A stretch of DNA of 64,000 bases from positions 52,153 to 116,152 of the forward strand of contig NW_019174030.1 of the NCBI RefSeq assembly GCF_001642475.1, in the 5' to 3' direction. This stretch comes from Fonsecaea monophora. Its lineage: Eukaryota; Ascomycota; Eurotiomycetes; Chaetothyriales; Herpotrichiellaceae. A program made the translations under genes and the position numbers. The notes below the pieces were generated by a model. That model had not been told where the DNA came from. It was given only the letters and a program-made list of their open reading frames with translations, and searched no databases. Positions 44,052-55,601 of the stretch are shown here, piece by piece (the first letter of the stretch is position 1; the number at the start of each line of letters is the position of its first letter).

Positions 44052-44884
44052 GGTCTATTTGTCGCGCAACGATCGCAACTGACTCGCAATGTGGAAACTG
44101 AGCTGGAAAGGCACTACGGGTGAAGACATATGTAGGAGACCTATGTGCGAGCACTTATCTCTGGGAATTGGGCGAGACGATCAAGTTGTCGCGACTCTAG
44201 AGGTAATGCGACAGGCGACGTTGCGCCCTAACAAACTGCGGGCAAAATCTGGGGGGCGCGGCGATAAAGGCTTGGCGGCAGTTGCGCTGAGGACTTTCTG
44301 CAGCTTCATCTTCCATATCACCCCTTTGCTATGCTGGTGAGTTCTACAATTATCATCGTTGAAAGAAAAAGAGTGCATTGGAATTCAGGATCCTGCTCCA
44401 AGTCCCTAGTTCAGGACGCGTTTTCTGATAATTACTCGAATGAACCGCGTCGAAAGATCGGCCCGGACAACTCTTGGGGGTTAAACCACTCTGGGCTGAT
44501 TAGGAACTTGTTCGCATGATATCCTCACCACCTTGACCGTCACCGCTGGCACGCGAGGAAGGCCTAGAGAGTGTCAGAGGCTACGTGTCGAGCCGTGGGA
44601 AGAAGATCAAGCCGTGTACTCCACGCACAACGAACGGTCCAGTCACTGAGATACCGTACAGAGATCCAGCTAGATCTCCTCCACTTTCATCCTTTCCATT
44701 CAAGACCATATCCTTCCCTGGTGGCGACCAGCGGCTGCGAGTTTGTTTGCTGTCACTTGTCACTAGCCACTGATGTGCCTCGTGACAGATCTGCTCCTCT
44801 TACGTTCTTTGGTATCTCATCTGCCCAACAGTATATATAACAAATCACCCTCGGTCAGAATCGTATTTGAACCCGGAGGAAGCA
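44052..44884. promoter_or_regulatory. Divergent promoter RSC1/OTU1
   Basis: The 833 bp between two start codons. It includes the TATA-like element at 44832-44840. No gene recognised. Confidence 0.5.
44832..44840 (+). promoter_or_regulatory. TATA-like element of OTU1
   Basis: TATATATAA lies 44 bases upstream of the OTU1 ATG at 44885. The distance is short for a fungal TATA box, so the leader would be very short or the element is incidental. Confidence 0.3.
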
Positions 44885-45955
44885 ATGAGGGTCCGCATTA
44901 GAGGCCCTTCTGGCAAGTCCAGCACAGTCAGTCTCGACGATTCCGCCACGGTAGAGACGCTTCGCACAACCATTCAGACCGAAACATCACTATCTTCCTT
45001 CGAGGTCAAATATGGCTACCCTCCGAAAACCCTACCACTCGATCAACTGGCCTCTACAACGCTCCTTTCAGAGCTCGACATCAAATTGAATGGCGAACAG
45101 CTGATCGTTAATGAGATTAAACCACTAAGCCAGAAGGGTGAGACTCATCCTCCGGCGTCAGATCCACTCAAAAGCGCCTCCAGCGTAACTGATTCCTCAA
45201 GACACCCGGGCTCTGCATCAAAAGCCTTCCCCAGCACATCAAACCCAACCCCCAAATCTCAAGAAGCCTCGGTAACGCCATTGTCATTATCACGAAAGCA
45301 GAACCCCGAAATGGCAGACCCACCTGAGATCTGGTGTCCGGATCTACAGGGCACCTTGGTCTTACGCATTATGCCAGATGACAATTCGTGTCTTTTTAGA
45401 GCCGTTGCCAGTGCCGTCCTGTCAGATATGGACGCAGTCACGGAACTACGGTCGATCATTGCCCAGAATATTCAAGCCAATCCTGAAAAGTACACCAAGG
45501 CTATTCTAGACAATAAAGAACCCGATGCATATTGCCGGTGGATCCAGACTGAGGACGCCTGGGGGGGCCAAATTGAACTTGATATTCTCAGCCGACAATT
45601 CGATATTGAAATCTGCAGTATCGATGTGCAGAGCTTGCGAGTGGACAGGTACAATGAAGATGCACCGAACCGTTGCTTTATTGTTTATTCTGGCATTCAT
45701 TACGATACAATCGCGCTAAGTGTCCATGGTGAACCACCAGAGGCAGATGTCAAGCAGTTCGTCCAGCCACTTTCAGACGAGGTCCTTCCACATGCCATTG
45801 CTTTGTGCCAGAAACTACAGGCCAAACACTACTACACCGACACTGCTGGGTTCCAACTCCGATGTAACGATTGTGGAGTGACGTGTACTGGAGAAGCTGG
45901 GGCAATGAAACATGCAGAACAGACAGGACATATGAACTTTGGAGAAGCTTCTTAG
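44885..45955 (+). CDS. OTU1: OTU1/Yod1-type deubiquitinase
   Basis: Cysteine protease that trims ubiquitin chains on Cdc48/p97 clients, for example in ER-associated degradation. Single exon, 356 aa. Residues 1-80 form the ubiquitin-like UBX-like domain that docks on Cdc48 (MRVRIRGPSGKSSTVSL). A Ser/Thr/Pro-rich linker follows. The OTU domain (about 150-290) has the catalytic motif PDDNSCLFRA, with Asp166 and Cys169, and His272 in GIHYDTI. A C2H2 zinc finger at the C terminus uses Cys327, Cys330, His343 and His349. Order and length match yeast Otu1 and human YOD1. The start is the first ATG in frame; the frame is open for a few codons upstream but has no ATG. Confidence 0.95.
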   Translation: MRVRIRGPSGKSSTVSLDDSATVETLRTTIQTETSLSSFEVKYGYPPKTLPLDQLASTTLLSELDIKLNGEQLIVNEIKPLSQKGETHPPASDPLKSASSVTDSSRHPGSASKAFPSTSNPTPKSQEASVTPLSLSRKQNPEMADPPEIWCPDLQGTLVLRIMPDDNSCLFRAVASAVLSDMDAVTELRSIIAQNIQANPEKYTKAILDNKEPDAYCRWIQTEDAWGGQIELDILSRQFDIEICSIDVQSLRVDRYNEDAPNRCFIVYSGIHYDTIALSVHGEPPEADVKQFVQPLSDEVLPHAIALCQKLQAKHYYTDTAGFQLRCNDCGVTCTGEAGAMKHAEQTGHMNFGEAS

Positions 45956-46712
45956 GGATAGTGGTCTGGGATTCGGCGAGATACTTGGAAGATACCGTCG
46001 GCCACGGAGGAAATTGGTCTTTCAGCCTCAATCCTTTGATGAGAGCGCTGTGGTCTTGAGAGACTGATCAACCTAAGACGAGACATTCAGCTGACTGCAT
46101 GCTAGTTAGATAGAGGTATATCAGGCCTTACAAGTACCACTTTGCTCGAGACCGGACAGAGCATCTGACTGAAGCACACATCTCTGGATTACCACACGCG
46201 TCTTCCTGTTGTATTACAGAGGATGGGATGAATTCTCGTGATAGGTAACCTGTGGACTGGCTCCGCCCTCCACAGCCCCAAATGAGGCCCTGACTAAATT
46301 GAACCGCGAACATGGTCAGTGAACAACACCACAGATGAATCCACAAATCGTTGTGAGCGAAGCATTTCTTGGGTTCTGACTCGCCCTTGCCGACACCTTG
46401 TGCTGCTTTTGCTGCTTTTGACTTTGACGCTCCCTTGGCCGGTCCACACCCGTTGGTTGCCGTCATATCAAATCGTTTCCTTTGGTTTCTCGGCTCAACC
46501 CCTCCGTACCACGAGTACATTGCGGGTTTATGTAACCGAGGTCGAGTCAATCCCATGGGGACGAAGTATTTATTTTGTTCTCTAGATTTCTACTCTGGAG
46601 CCTGACGTTGCAGCCCAGCTCAGAGTTATCGTCTTGAAATCAATCGTCACAGACTCGGTCCATTCTATACTACAACACTCACACCTCCACCCCTAAATCA
46701 GTCACAGACACC
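45956..46712. other. OTU1-esterase intergenic region
   Basis: Contains the OTU1 3'UTR and the esterase promoter. Short frames only, none with a motif. Confidence 0.55.
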
Positions 46713-47796
46713 ATGGCGTACGCACAATCATGGCTCGATGTAGGTTTTCCAAGCCAAATTGTGCTCAATTTCCTCTCTCTGCTAACGGACATCTGCAGCT
46801 GGAGAAGAGCCTGGGTGGCCGCACGGTCATGAGCGGAACGCCGGAAGAGATTCGTGCCCAGTATGATCAACTTGTGGCGTTGTTGCTTCCTCAATTGCCT
46901 CCCCCATCAGACGCCGTCGAGAGCAAAGACGGTGAAGTCGAGGGCATCAAGTACCGCTTGTATACACCAAAGGAAGCTGCCAAATCAGGCCCCCTACCTG
47001 TCGCCATCTGGACGCACGGCGGAGGCTGGATGACTGGCGACCTCAACTCGGACGATTTGCTCTGCAGGGTTGTTGCTGAAGCTGTTCCCTCAATTGTCAT
47101 CAGCATCGACTACCGCCTTGCCCCCGAGCACAAGGTCCCCACACAGCTCCAGGACTGTTTGACCGTGTACAAATGGGTGAGCACCATGACTAAGAGTGCC
47201 AGCATTACCCTTGTAGTCTTGTTGACTAATACATATTCTAGGCACGACAAAACGCCGCCTCGTATGGTGGTGACCCAAACAAATTCTACACCGTTGGTGG
47301 CTCTGCAGGTGGTGCACTGGCGCTCCAAATCGCCAACCGTCTGGTCAAAGACCCCTCGAAGCGCGATGGCATCAAGGGTGTCGCCGCCGTTGTGCCCTGT
47401 ACGCTGCACTGGGACAACGTCCCAGAGGAGTATAAGGGTATCTATAAAGCGTACGAGGAGAACAAGGAGGGCGTCCCTATCATCGACAAGACCTCGATGC
47501 AGATTTTCTACGAACACGCAGGCGCCGATCCCAAGGACAGCGACATCTTCACCGCTCTGGCCACAGATAACCACGCCAACTTCCCTCCCACATATTTCGT
47601 CAGCTGTGAAAAGGATCCCTTGAGAGATGATGCGTACGTGATGGAAGCCGCACTGAAGAAGGCAGGTGTCCCTACCAAGCACGACCACTACAAGGGATTG
47701 CCTCACTATTTCTGGATCTTCCCCTCTGTGCCCGAGGGGCAGCAGTTTGTGGCCAACTTGATTGGGGGTATCAAGTGGCTTGTGTCGCAGATGTAA
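46713..47796 (+). CDS. HSL-type alpha/beta hydrolase (esterase)
   Basis: Carboxylesterase-like enzyme of the hormone-sensitive-lipase family. Exons 46713-46739 (only nine codons), 46799-47176 and 47242-47796 give 319 aa. Oxyanion-hole motif HGGGW is at 82-86 and the nucleophile Ser156 is in VGGSAGG. The rest of the triad is probably Asp260 in CEKDPLRDD and His290 in LPHYFW. DYRLAPEHKVPT is a further family signature. There is no signal peptide, so a cytosolic place is likely. Fungal relatives include versiconal hemiacetal acetate esterases and other ester-cleaving enzymes, often in secondary metabolism, but no biosynthetic genes flank it here. Substrate unknown. Confidence 0.9.
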
Positions 47797-48202
47797 TTAG
47801 ATTGAGACTGGGTTGCTTCAGAAGGATCAAATTGCCCGTCCAGGGGCGGCGAGTCAACGAGAGTAACATCCTCAAGCACTCTGTAATCCCTTTTGCCACA
47901 TATGGGATAGAAGCAAGCGAACAGAGATATGATTCAAGGACCCATCCATCTGGCAACCTCAAGGTGAAATAGGCCTCCCTCTGAGGTAGAGAATTCCACG
48001 GCAAAGCAAGTTTGTAGTCGTCCCTCACTATACAGAAAGCCCCGCGTAATTCCCGCTGCTCTTGGGAGTGACCCCACCCTCCACCATTTCCGTTTAAACC
48101 GGCATCGGGTTTGTTTCCCCCCACAGCCTCGTTGAGCCAGCGTCAGGCGATGCAGCATTTGATCAAATTGCACGGGGGCACATTTCCCTCGCTTCTGGAT
48201 TT
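47797..48202. other. Esterase-COG6 intergenic region
   Basis: 406 bp with the 3'UTR of the esterase gene and the promoter of COG6. Nothing else seen. Confidence 0.55.
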
Positions 48203-50537
48203 ATGGCTGCTTCCTTTCTAACCAGCGCCGATGGCTTCACCTCCGCCAGCGGTCTCGACAGTCCCGTCACACCGGGCGGTGCCGGTGCTGATGTTCTCCC
48301 TTCGTCCAAGCGGTCTACAGCCCTGACCGCCAAACTCACCAGCGTCCTCTCCGCGTCCTACGCCGACTACGAGACCCGCGATGCGTTGCGCCTCCTCGAC
48401 GAGCGAGGCGTCCGCAATGACGAGGATACAAGGAGGAACCTCAAGGCCAACGCACAAAAGGAGGTGATCGATTGCAATGCACAGATCGTGGATGATTTCG
48501 GTGTGGTTGCGGAGGTAAATACATGTATTCTCTGGCTGTCGTCCGACAGGCATATCAGCGTTGGGCTGCCCTCAAGCACTTCGTCTAACACATGGATAGC
48601 AACTGAAGCGCGTCGGGGCCTTGCTCGCGACCCTCAACACCACGTGCGAATCAATGCGCACGCACATCCTCGCGGCGAAACAAGAGTCCGCGCCAACGCT
48701 GGAGGAATTCTCCACGCTCATGACGCGCAAACGGGAGACTGAGGTGAAAGAGTCCCTCTTGACCGCGTTCACCAGCCACTTCCTCATCTCTAATCAAGAT
48801 CTGAACATTCTGACCAGCTCCGCGGAGCCGCTCGACGAACGCTTCTTCTCGATCCTGGCGAGGTGCAAGCAGATCCACAAGGACTGCGAGTTTCTTTTGG
48901 GCTACAACTCCTCTCCTTCCGGCGAGGAGGAAGGCACGTCCCGACTGGGCTTGGAGTTGCTTGAACAGACTACCCGCAACCTGGATGCGGCCTTCAAGAA
49001 GCTCTACAACTGGATCCAACGAGAATTCAAGACGCTCGACCTCGAAGACCCCAATATCAGCGGCTCGATTCGTCGCGCGTTGAGGGTCCTCAGTGAGAGG
49101 CCGAGCTTGTTCCAGAACTGCCTCGACTTCTTTGCGGAAGCGCGACGAGCCACGTTGGCAGAGGCGTTTCATGAAGCCCTGACAGGCTCGGGTCATCATG
49201 GAGGTGCTGCGACGAAAGCGATTGAATTCTCCACCCACGAACCGTTACGGTACATCGGCGATATGCTTGCGTGGGTGCACTCCGCTGCAGTGTCGGAGAA
49301 GGAAGCTCTCGAGGGGCTCTTTGTGTCCGATGCTGAAGAGATTTCGCGGGGTCTCAGCGCTGGCAAGGCCACTGATCCGTGGGCTCGAATCAGCAGTGGC
49401 CGACAGAGAAGGGCGTCATCTGCGTCGAGCTCAGATGCGGAGAAAGAAGATGGTGACGAGCAGCCGGTCTTCGATGGCCGCAAGGCCCTGTCCGAACTCA
49501 TCTCCCGCAATCTCTCCCTCGTCTGTCAGACCTTGCAATCACGGATCGACGTTGCCGTGCGCACTTCGGGGGATCCTGTGCTCATGTTCAAGACCTTCAA
49601 CCTTTTAGATTTCTATCGCGGCATCTTCTCCAAACTGCTGGGGCAGGACTCAACCCTAGCCAGGCTCATCCAGACTCTGCAATCATCGACACTGGCACAG
49701 TTTGAACAAGCAATGGAAGAAGAGACCACCACCGCCATTGCAAGCATGGATTCGGAGCCACCGCGCGATCTCACGCCGCCGGTGTTCCTGGCCACGGCCT
49801 TGAGACAGTTCAACGACGTATGTCAGGCGCGAGGTCCCCAGATGACGGAGCCGGAACTCGAGCGACTCTTTACGTCGATGCTAAGCGGGATCCTGGCCGC
49901 GTGCGCCGAGTCCGCAACCAATCTCGCGGACGTGCGGAGAGCCAGCATCTACAAGATCAACTACCTGACCGCGCTGAAGGCGACACTCGCAAACATCTCG
50001 GCCCACGTCCCCCCTGCCCGGATCCCACTGGAGAAAGCCGCCAGGGAGATCCAGACGGTGCGGGACCAGCTGGTCGAATTCGTCACTTCGACGTTCCTCG
50101 AATTCTCCGGCGTCGCGGAGCTCATGCAAGAAATCGACTCGCGCAGGGGACAAGGCCCAAAGGCCCGACGGGCCTGGCTCCTCCAAAACCTCGACGAGGC
50201 CGCCCAGCGGCTCGACGCGTTCCTCTCCTCTGCCCTTATGGACGCGCAGGAAGCCATGAAACCCCTGTTCGACCGCCCACTGGCCCAGGATGTGGTGGCC
50301 GAAGCGGTGGAGAAGTTCTGCTCCGAGTACGATGATTTGGAGGGCATGCTAGAGATGGTCGATACTGAGACTTCCGTGTCAGCGTCAGCATCGGCGGGAG
50401 AGGGAGACGGCGACGATGGCGATGACGATGACCAAAGGTCAGAGGATCAGGGGGACAAGAGCGCCACTGGCCCGGTCGGGTCAGTGAGAGAATCGTATCC
50501 CAGGACTGGGGCAGAAGTGCGCGCTCTTCTGAGCTAG
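48203..50537 (+). CDS. COG6: Conserved oligomeric Golgi complex subunit 6
   Basis: Part of lobe B of the COG tethering complex, which directs retrograde vesicles within the Golgi. Exons 48203-48514 and 48600-50537 give 749 aa, usual for fungal COG6. The intron (GTAAAT donor, GATAG acceptor, phase 0) joins DDFGVVAE to QLKRVGALLATL. The N-terminal half holds the COG6 helical region: ETRDALRLLDERGVRNDEDT, then TFEEFSTLM-like TLEEFSTLMTRKRETEVK and LLTAFTSHFLISNQD. RRALRVLSERPSLFQNCLDFF and DPWARIS are further landmarks. A short acidic tail (Asp-rich, near residues 700-720) precedes the end. It converges on the peroxiredoxin gene. Confidence 0.93.
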
Positions 50538-50971
50538 TGTGCAAACAACTTTGTCTATGCCTGACTATTGGGCGGGTCAAAATGAAGAGTGGCATTTTTC
50601 CACTCGCGGTCTTCCTGTATGCATTAAAAAGTATGGGTTGAATGACATGATGATCGAGGTCATTGGAACCTGGATGCAGGTCATCCAATCCATCTACATA
50701 AGTTGCTCCGACAAAAGACCTCCTTTGGGTTTACTCTGCTCAGCCACGGCGGGAATCTCAATGGTTAGAATGTATTTGAATTTGCTTTTGAGGTTTCAGA
50801 CATGATGAAATAGAGAACTAAACTTGGTACATGAGCACAGGTAAAATTGTGCTGAACCTATGCCATGTTCCGGTTTGCTCCCCTTCCATTCCACTTCGAG
50901 TGTGATATTTGCCATGCTGTTACAGGGTGGCGCATCTATGGTGGTGGTTTCTCTTCTCAGGGTCTCCTGTT
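50538..50971. other. Convergent region COG6-peroxiredoxin
   Basis: 434 bp between two stop codons. It probably holds both 3'UTRs. Nothing else seen. Confidence 0.55.
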
Positions 50972-51588
50972 CTACAACACCTTCTCGGCAGCAGAGACTG
51001 TGAACTTTAGAAATGATCCCATGATTAAAGGGAAATGGCAGAACTCACTTGTAACCCCCGTGTTGTCGGGTTCAACAGCGGCCTTGACGACCTTGCCATC
51101 CTCCGTGATCACAGCATATCGCTTGCTTCGGCCATTGCCCAAGATGCTAGAAGCATCGAACTCCACATCCCAGGCACGAGTGAATTCTCCAGAGGGGTCA
51201 GCGAGGAATCGGATGCCGCTCTTCTTTGTCTCGTCCAAGCTCTTTGCCCAAGCCTTCATGCTGTGGAAGAAGTGAGAAACATGGTGGAAGGAATGGTGTC
51301 TCAAGAGCTCTTACACGAAAGCATCGTTCACAGAGACCACAAACACTTTTCCGGCACTCTTCAACTTGTCATTGGCAATGTAGCCCGGAATGTGAGTGTC
51401 GGAACAAGAAGGGGAGAATGCAGCGGGGACACCGATGATGAGGCCTTTGCCAGAGCTGAGCTCTTTGGCGAGATTGACCTTGTTGCCGGGGGAGTCCTCG
51501 TAGAGGTCGATATTGGGGATGGAGTCGCCTTCTTTGACCTGCAAAAATGTCAGTTGGTGCAGAAACGAGGCATAGAGATACACACCAT
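50972..51588 (-). CDS. 1-Cys peroxiredoxin of the Prx5/Ahp1/PMP20 type
   Basis: Thiol peroxidase that reduces H2O2 and alkyl peroxides. Exons 51588-51586, 51538-51315, 51260-51049 and 50997-50972 give 154 aa. The first coding exon is only the ATG. The intron GTGTGT...TTTGCAG (47 nt, CTGAC branch) follows at once, because reading on through it reaches a stop after 12 codons. The peroxidatic Cys is in PAAFSPSCSDTHIPGY, matching the PGAFTPxCSxxHxP motif of Asp f 3-like proteins, which are known allergens in Aspergillus. This is the only Cys in the protein, so it needs an external thiol. The C terminus AAEKVL is not a classical SKL signal, so peroxisomal import is doubtful. Confidence 0.9.
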
Positions 51589-54500
51589 GATTGCGGGTGT
51601 CGATGAGAACTGTCTGAAGAGGGGAGTGAGAGAAGCGGGACGAAGAGAGGTGGAAGAACGGAAGATGGATCGAGAGAGCATTTATGTGACTGGTGAGATT
51701 GAACTGAGTGGGAAAGTATTTGAAATCCGTGGAAGGAACGATTCACTCCAAATTCACTTGCACTTCACTTGTTGTGTGCTGTTGCCGTTGGTCCTGGGAG
51801 CTCTAAAGGCTGCATTCATACTTGTAGCTTCCCCAATGGTTGTGCCAATGCAGGGGCAGGACGACATCATTGCGGGGTAGTCTTTAAGCTGCGAATTGCG
51901 GTTGGTGCCGTTGCGCGGGTGCCTCTATGCCTCCCGGGTGCCTCCCTCCCTCCCAAAGCCAACCCACCACAACACTCGAGTCCTGCCCCTACTCGGCATA
52001 GGAACGAGTACGAAGGACTTGTAATCCGCCGCAAGAAATAGTCTAGGTGACCCAGTATTGTCTATGATTCGACTGGATCCCTCGCTCAATCCTACAAAAC
52101 TGCATCATATATTTGAAATCTTCTGGCTGGCCATGCACATGCAAGTCATCTCCTCACACAAAGGAGACAGAGGTTGCGGGTCCGGCCCCTCCAATGACAG
52201 GATTCACTCGCAAGTCCTGAGACTCGAAAATTGAAAGCTTCATAAATACCTGCACTGCTGACTCCAACCTCAGCGAAAGGTGAGGACTCGAAATCTGAAG
52301 TCACCCGGGTTTCGGACAAAGCAGCCTGCAGGAAGATTACCGAGATGGCCATTTGAGAAGTCCTCTGCAACTGGGTCGCATCGCCTCAATGCACTCTCGG
52401 ATGGCTTGTAGCCTCCTTGCGCCCGCCCTCAAAACAAGACCTCGCGACCGAAGCACACGATGTCTAAATCGGCAGTCAGAACACTAGCCATCCAGTAATT
52501 CACCTCAAAGTTTGATGTCAAACATTTCGGCACCTGCCAAATTCGCACCCTTTGTGCCAAAACGAGCCCCTGCGTCTGTTGCGCTGTCCAAGTCTCTTGT
52601 TGCGGTTCCCCGGCCCACGGATTCGGTTCGCGTTGACGGAAGGTCTAGACTCGCCCATTGTTAGACCAACAGCAGAGCTCGGATACTTCCTTGGTGATCG
52701 CCTATCCACGAAGCGCAGATTTGGCGTCCAGTTGTCATTTCCCCATCATTGTGAATGGAGCACTGGCCACGAACTTCGGCCTCACCGAGCATGCAGGAAG
52801 CTGTCATCTAGAACCGCCAGAAAGGATTTGACACTGTTTTATCTCACCCAACAGGGAGCGATCAGGAGACAAGGCGTACAGGTCGTCCTGTTGTACCAGG
52901 ATGGTCTTTCCGCCGGGATGCTTAACCAGTGATTTTCAAAAGGTTACGCTGCCACAACTTCCTCTGGCCAGCATTGGGACGCCTTTCCCAAATCGGACTG
53001 AGGAGACGAAGGGGCGATCCGCGATCGCGAGAAAGAAGAAGCGAGCAGAGTAGCCCGAACCGACCGGTGACATTGCTAGGAAGCCAGGAAGCAAAACCCG
53101 AAAACAGGGGAAGATCTCAAGCACCAGGGGCGCCAAACAATGCTTAACGCTTTCAAGTACGGGAATGTCTACCAAGTACAAGGTACCTCGTACAAGTATT
53201 CGGTCTTTCTAGGCAAAGAACGATTCGGTCGTGAGGACCCACGCTGCTGGCAGGACCTGACCTGTCTTTCTTTGTTCCTGCGCAAGATGGGGTGAAAGTT
53301 TTATTACTTCACAAGGCCCTCAAATTGACAGCCCCATTCCTGTCCCGAGTGTAAAGTTCAGGCGGACATTTATGGCACTTGCGGCTTGAGCCATCTCCGT
53401 TAAGCCCCCGAGCTTGTTGGGATCGTCATGAGGCGAACGTTTCCACAGTGAGGCTGTCATCCTCGCTCGCGTCAGCGAAGACGCGGTCTTTTTCCTTCGG
53501 CTTTTCTTTTAGGCCATCACGACCTGCAGATTGACGGCTCTCCGTTGATAGATTGTACTCGTAACCGTGAATCAACAAGGACGGGACAAGCAGCGCAATC
53601 AACAAAAGCCTCTGCCTTTCGATCGTTTCAGCGACAAAGAAGAGACTCCACAGAATCCTAGTGGCGATTTCACGCCATTGCCTTTATGGGAATGGTGGAA
53701 TGTGACAAGTCAAGGTCCATTTCCAACTACGAGTTCCTATTCTTACTGGCAGGCCGTTATTCTGGTAATCACAAGCCTCATGGTTGCTTTTATCGGACAG
53801 GGAAGCCGCCTTCACCTCCCTAGCCCTGGGAAGTTGGCAAGTTGACAGTTTTCCCCGTCTACAGTGGATCCTGATCAGCCGAAACATTGCGATTTCCGGC
53901 TACGAGTTTTGCAGTGTGGCAGACCAAGACAAGCACTGGTGCTCTAGGAAAGTCAATGATCAGCCTGGAAAAGTGTCTTCCTCACCAGACAGCTCTAGCA
54001 GTCGAATGGGATGTTCAGACGGTTCTGTTTTGACGGGGCCTTGGCCCCTTTTTTCCAACTTGATGGTCGATCGCTGTGACACTTGGTTTGGAATGGACAA
54101 GCGTGGCCAAGTGAGCGAAAAGAGAGTCTTCGGATCGCCAAATCGGTGCCAAAGCCCATGGCGCACTCGTCACATTGGCCAGTGGTGTCCTGGGGAGTGG
54201 GTTTTAGCGAATGTCCCGAGCGGGGGGGAGCTCACGGAAAATTTGGGCTTTGGCTGGGGGTGTTGGACTGCTAGACTCCTGGCTGGGCGCTGGGCTGGTA
54301 TGATGGAGGGCAGTGCATGGGCAAATTCATCCCTAGTGTGCTAGTTCACGCTTCGGGGTCCCCCCATGGCCATGACCCATTCAGCCCAGCAAACTGTTTG
54401 GTAGCTTCCCCCTCTCCTCGATCAGATCCTTTTTCTCCCTCAAGAGCCCCAGAAGCGCCCTATCACTGACCTCCTTGATCGGGTTCCGCATGATTAACTA

Positions 54501-55601
54501 CGAGCACTAGGCCTAAAAGGCCACCAATGAGCCGTACTGGTACACAGTAGTTAACCGAATCTCCCCTCTACTTTGTTCTTCGCGCACTGTTAGCCGCACC
54601 ACATTTTCCCCCCTCCATTCGCCCCCGGTTCAACATACAGGGAGATGCGATCCCATGCTCGCCTAAACTGGGTGCAATTGTCAATTTTTGATGATGCTGA
54701 CTGGATGGGCAGTGGGAGTTGTCTGGTGTGGTCCACCTTTACGTCCTCTTTGCGTCCTGATAGAGGAGCCCAGCGCCAACGACGCCTCCCAGAACTGCCA
54801 GGAAATTCTTTGTACTGGTTGTTCTTCTGCTCGTTTGCTCGATTTTAGCACTTTCCTCGCTAGGTTCCCAGGCCCCTTTGGTGTTTCCAAGAGCCCGCCT
54901 ATCCACCCACTCCCTGCATCTTGCACCTTGTAACAGCTGCAGCCAACTTTCTCTTCTCTTGCCCCCCTCCAAACCATCCACCACCCAACTTGGAATCCAT
55001 TGACCCGTCACCACTTCCGATCCTTCTTCCCCAACACCAAACACCACACAGAAACGCAGACACACGCAGACAAACTCATCCTCTCCCCATCCCGCACTCG
55101 TTGAACAGCCACATTCTATTCAATCGCTGCTATACAATTCTATCATCGCTTTATATCTGAGTAACCTGGCATTCCACGTCATTTGCTCCATATCGCCCTT
55201 GGCCCTCCCGAGATCTGGGAATCCTAGACTCATTGCGGCCGAATAGCCGAAATCCAGCATTCTGCACCCTCCAACCTCGAAGCAGCCTCCACCATCCGAG
55301 TTTGTCTGTGCCACTCGACCAGCATTCTGCCGCCCAGCACATTCCATTCCAATCATCATCATCTGACGGCGGATCACACATACCTCCCATCCCGTATATT
55401 GTGCTTTTGCCGTATCCCAGCACCTTTCGAAACTTGAAAGCGCATCTTTAGCGATGCTGCGGTGATCCGGCATTGTGCAGCGGATTGCAACACCCACGAT
55501 TGAAAGCCGTCGACGTCCTTGTGGCCCTAGTTGAAGCCACATCTCGGAGGGAATCTATCGCACAGAAGAGGAAAATTCGATCTCGGAAAAATCACACAAA
55601 G
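51589..55601. other. Gene-poor interval upstream of SKN7 (4 kb)
   Basis: Between the 5' ends of the peroxiredoxin (-) and SKN7 (+) genes, so it contains both promoters. No frame carries a known motif and no convincing splice chain was found. The last 700 bases are C-rich and look like a long SKN7 5' leader. Confidence 0.5.

Noticed and set aside
47110..47706. Minus-strand 198-codon frame over the esterase gene
   Set aside because: Antisense shadow; the plus strand carries the complete hydrolase motifs.
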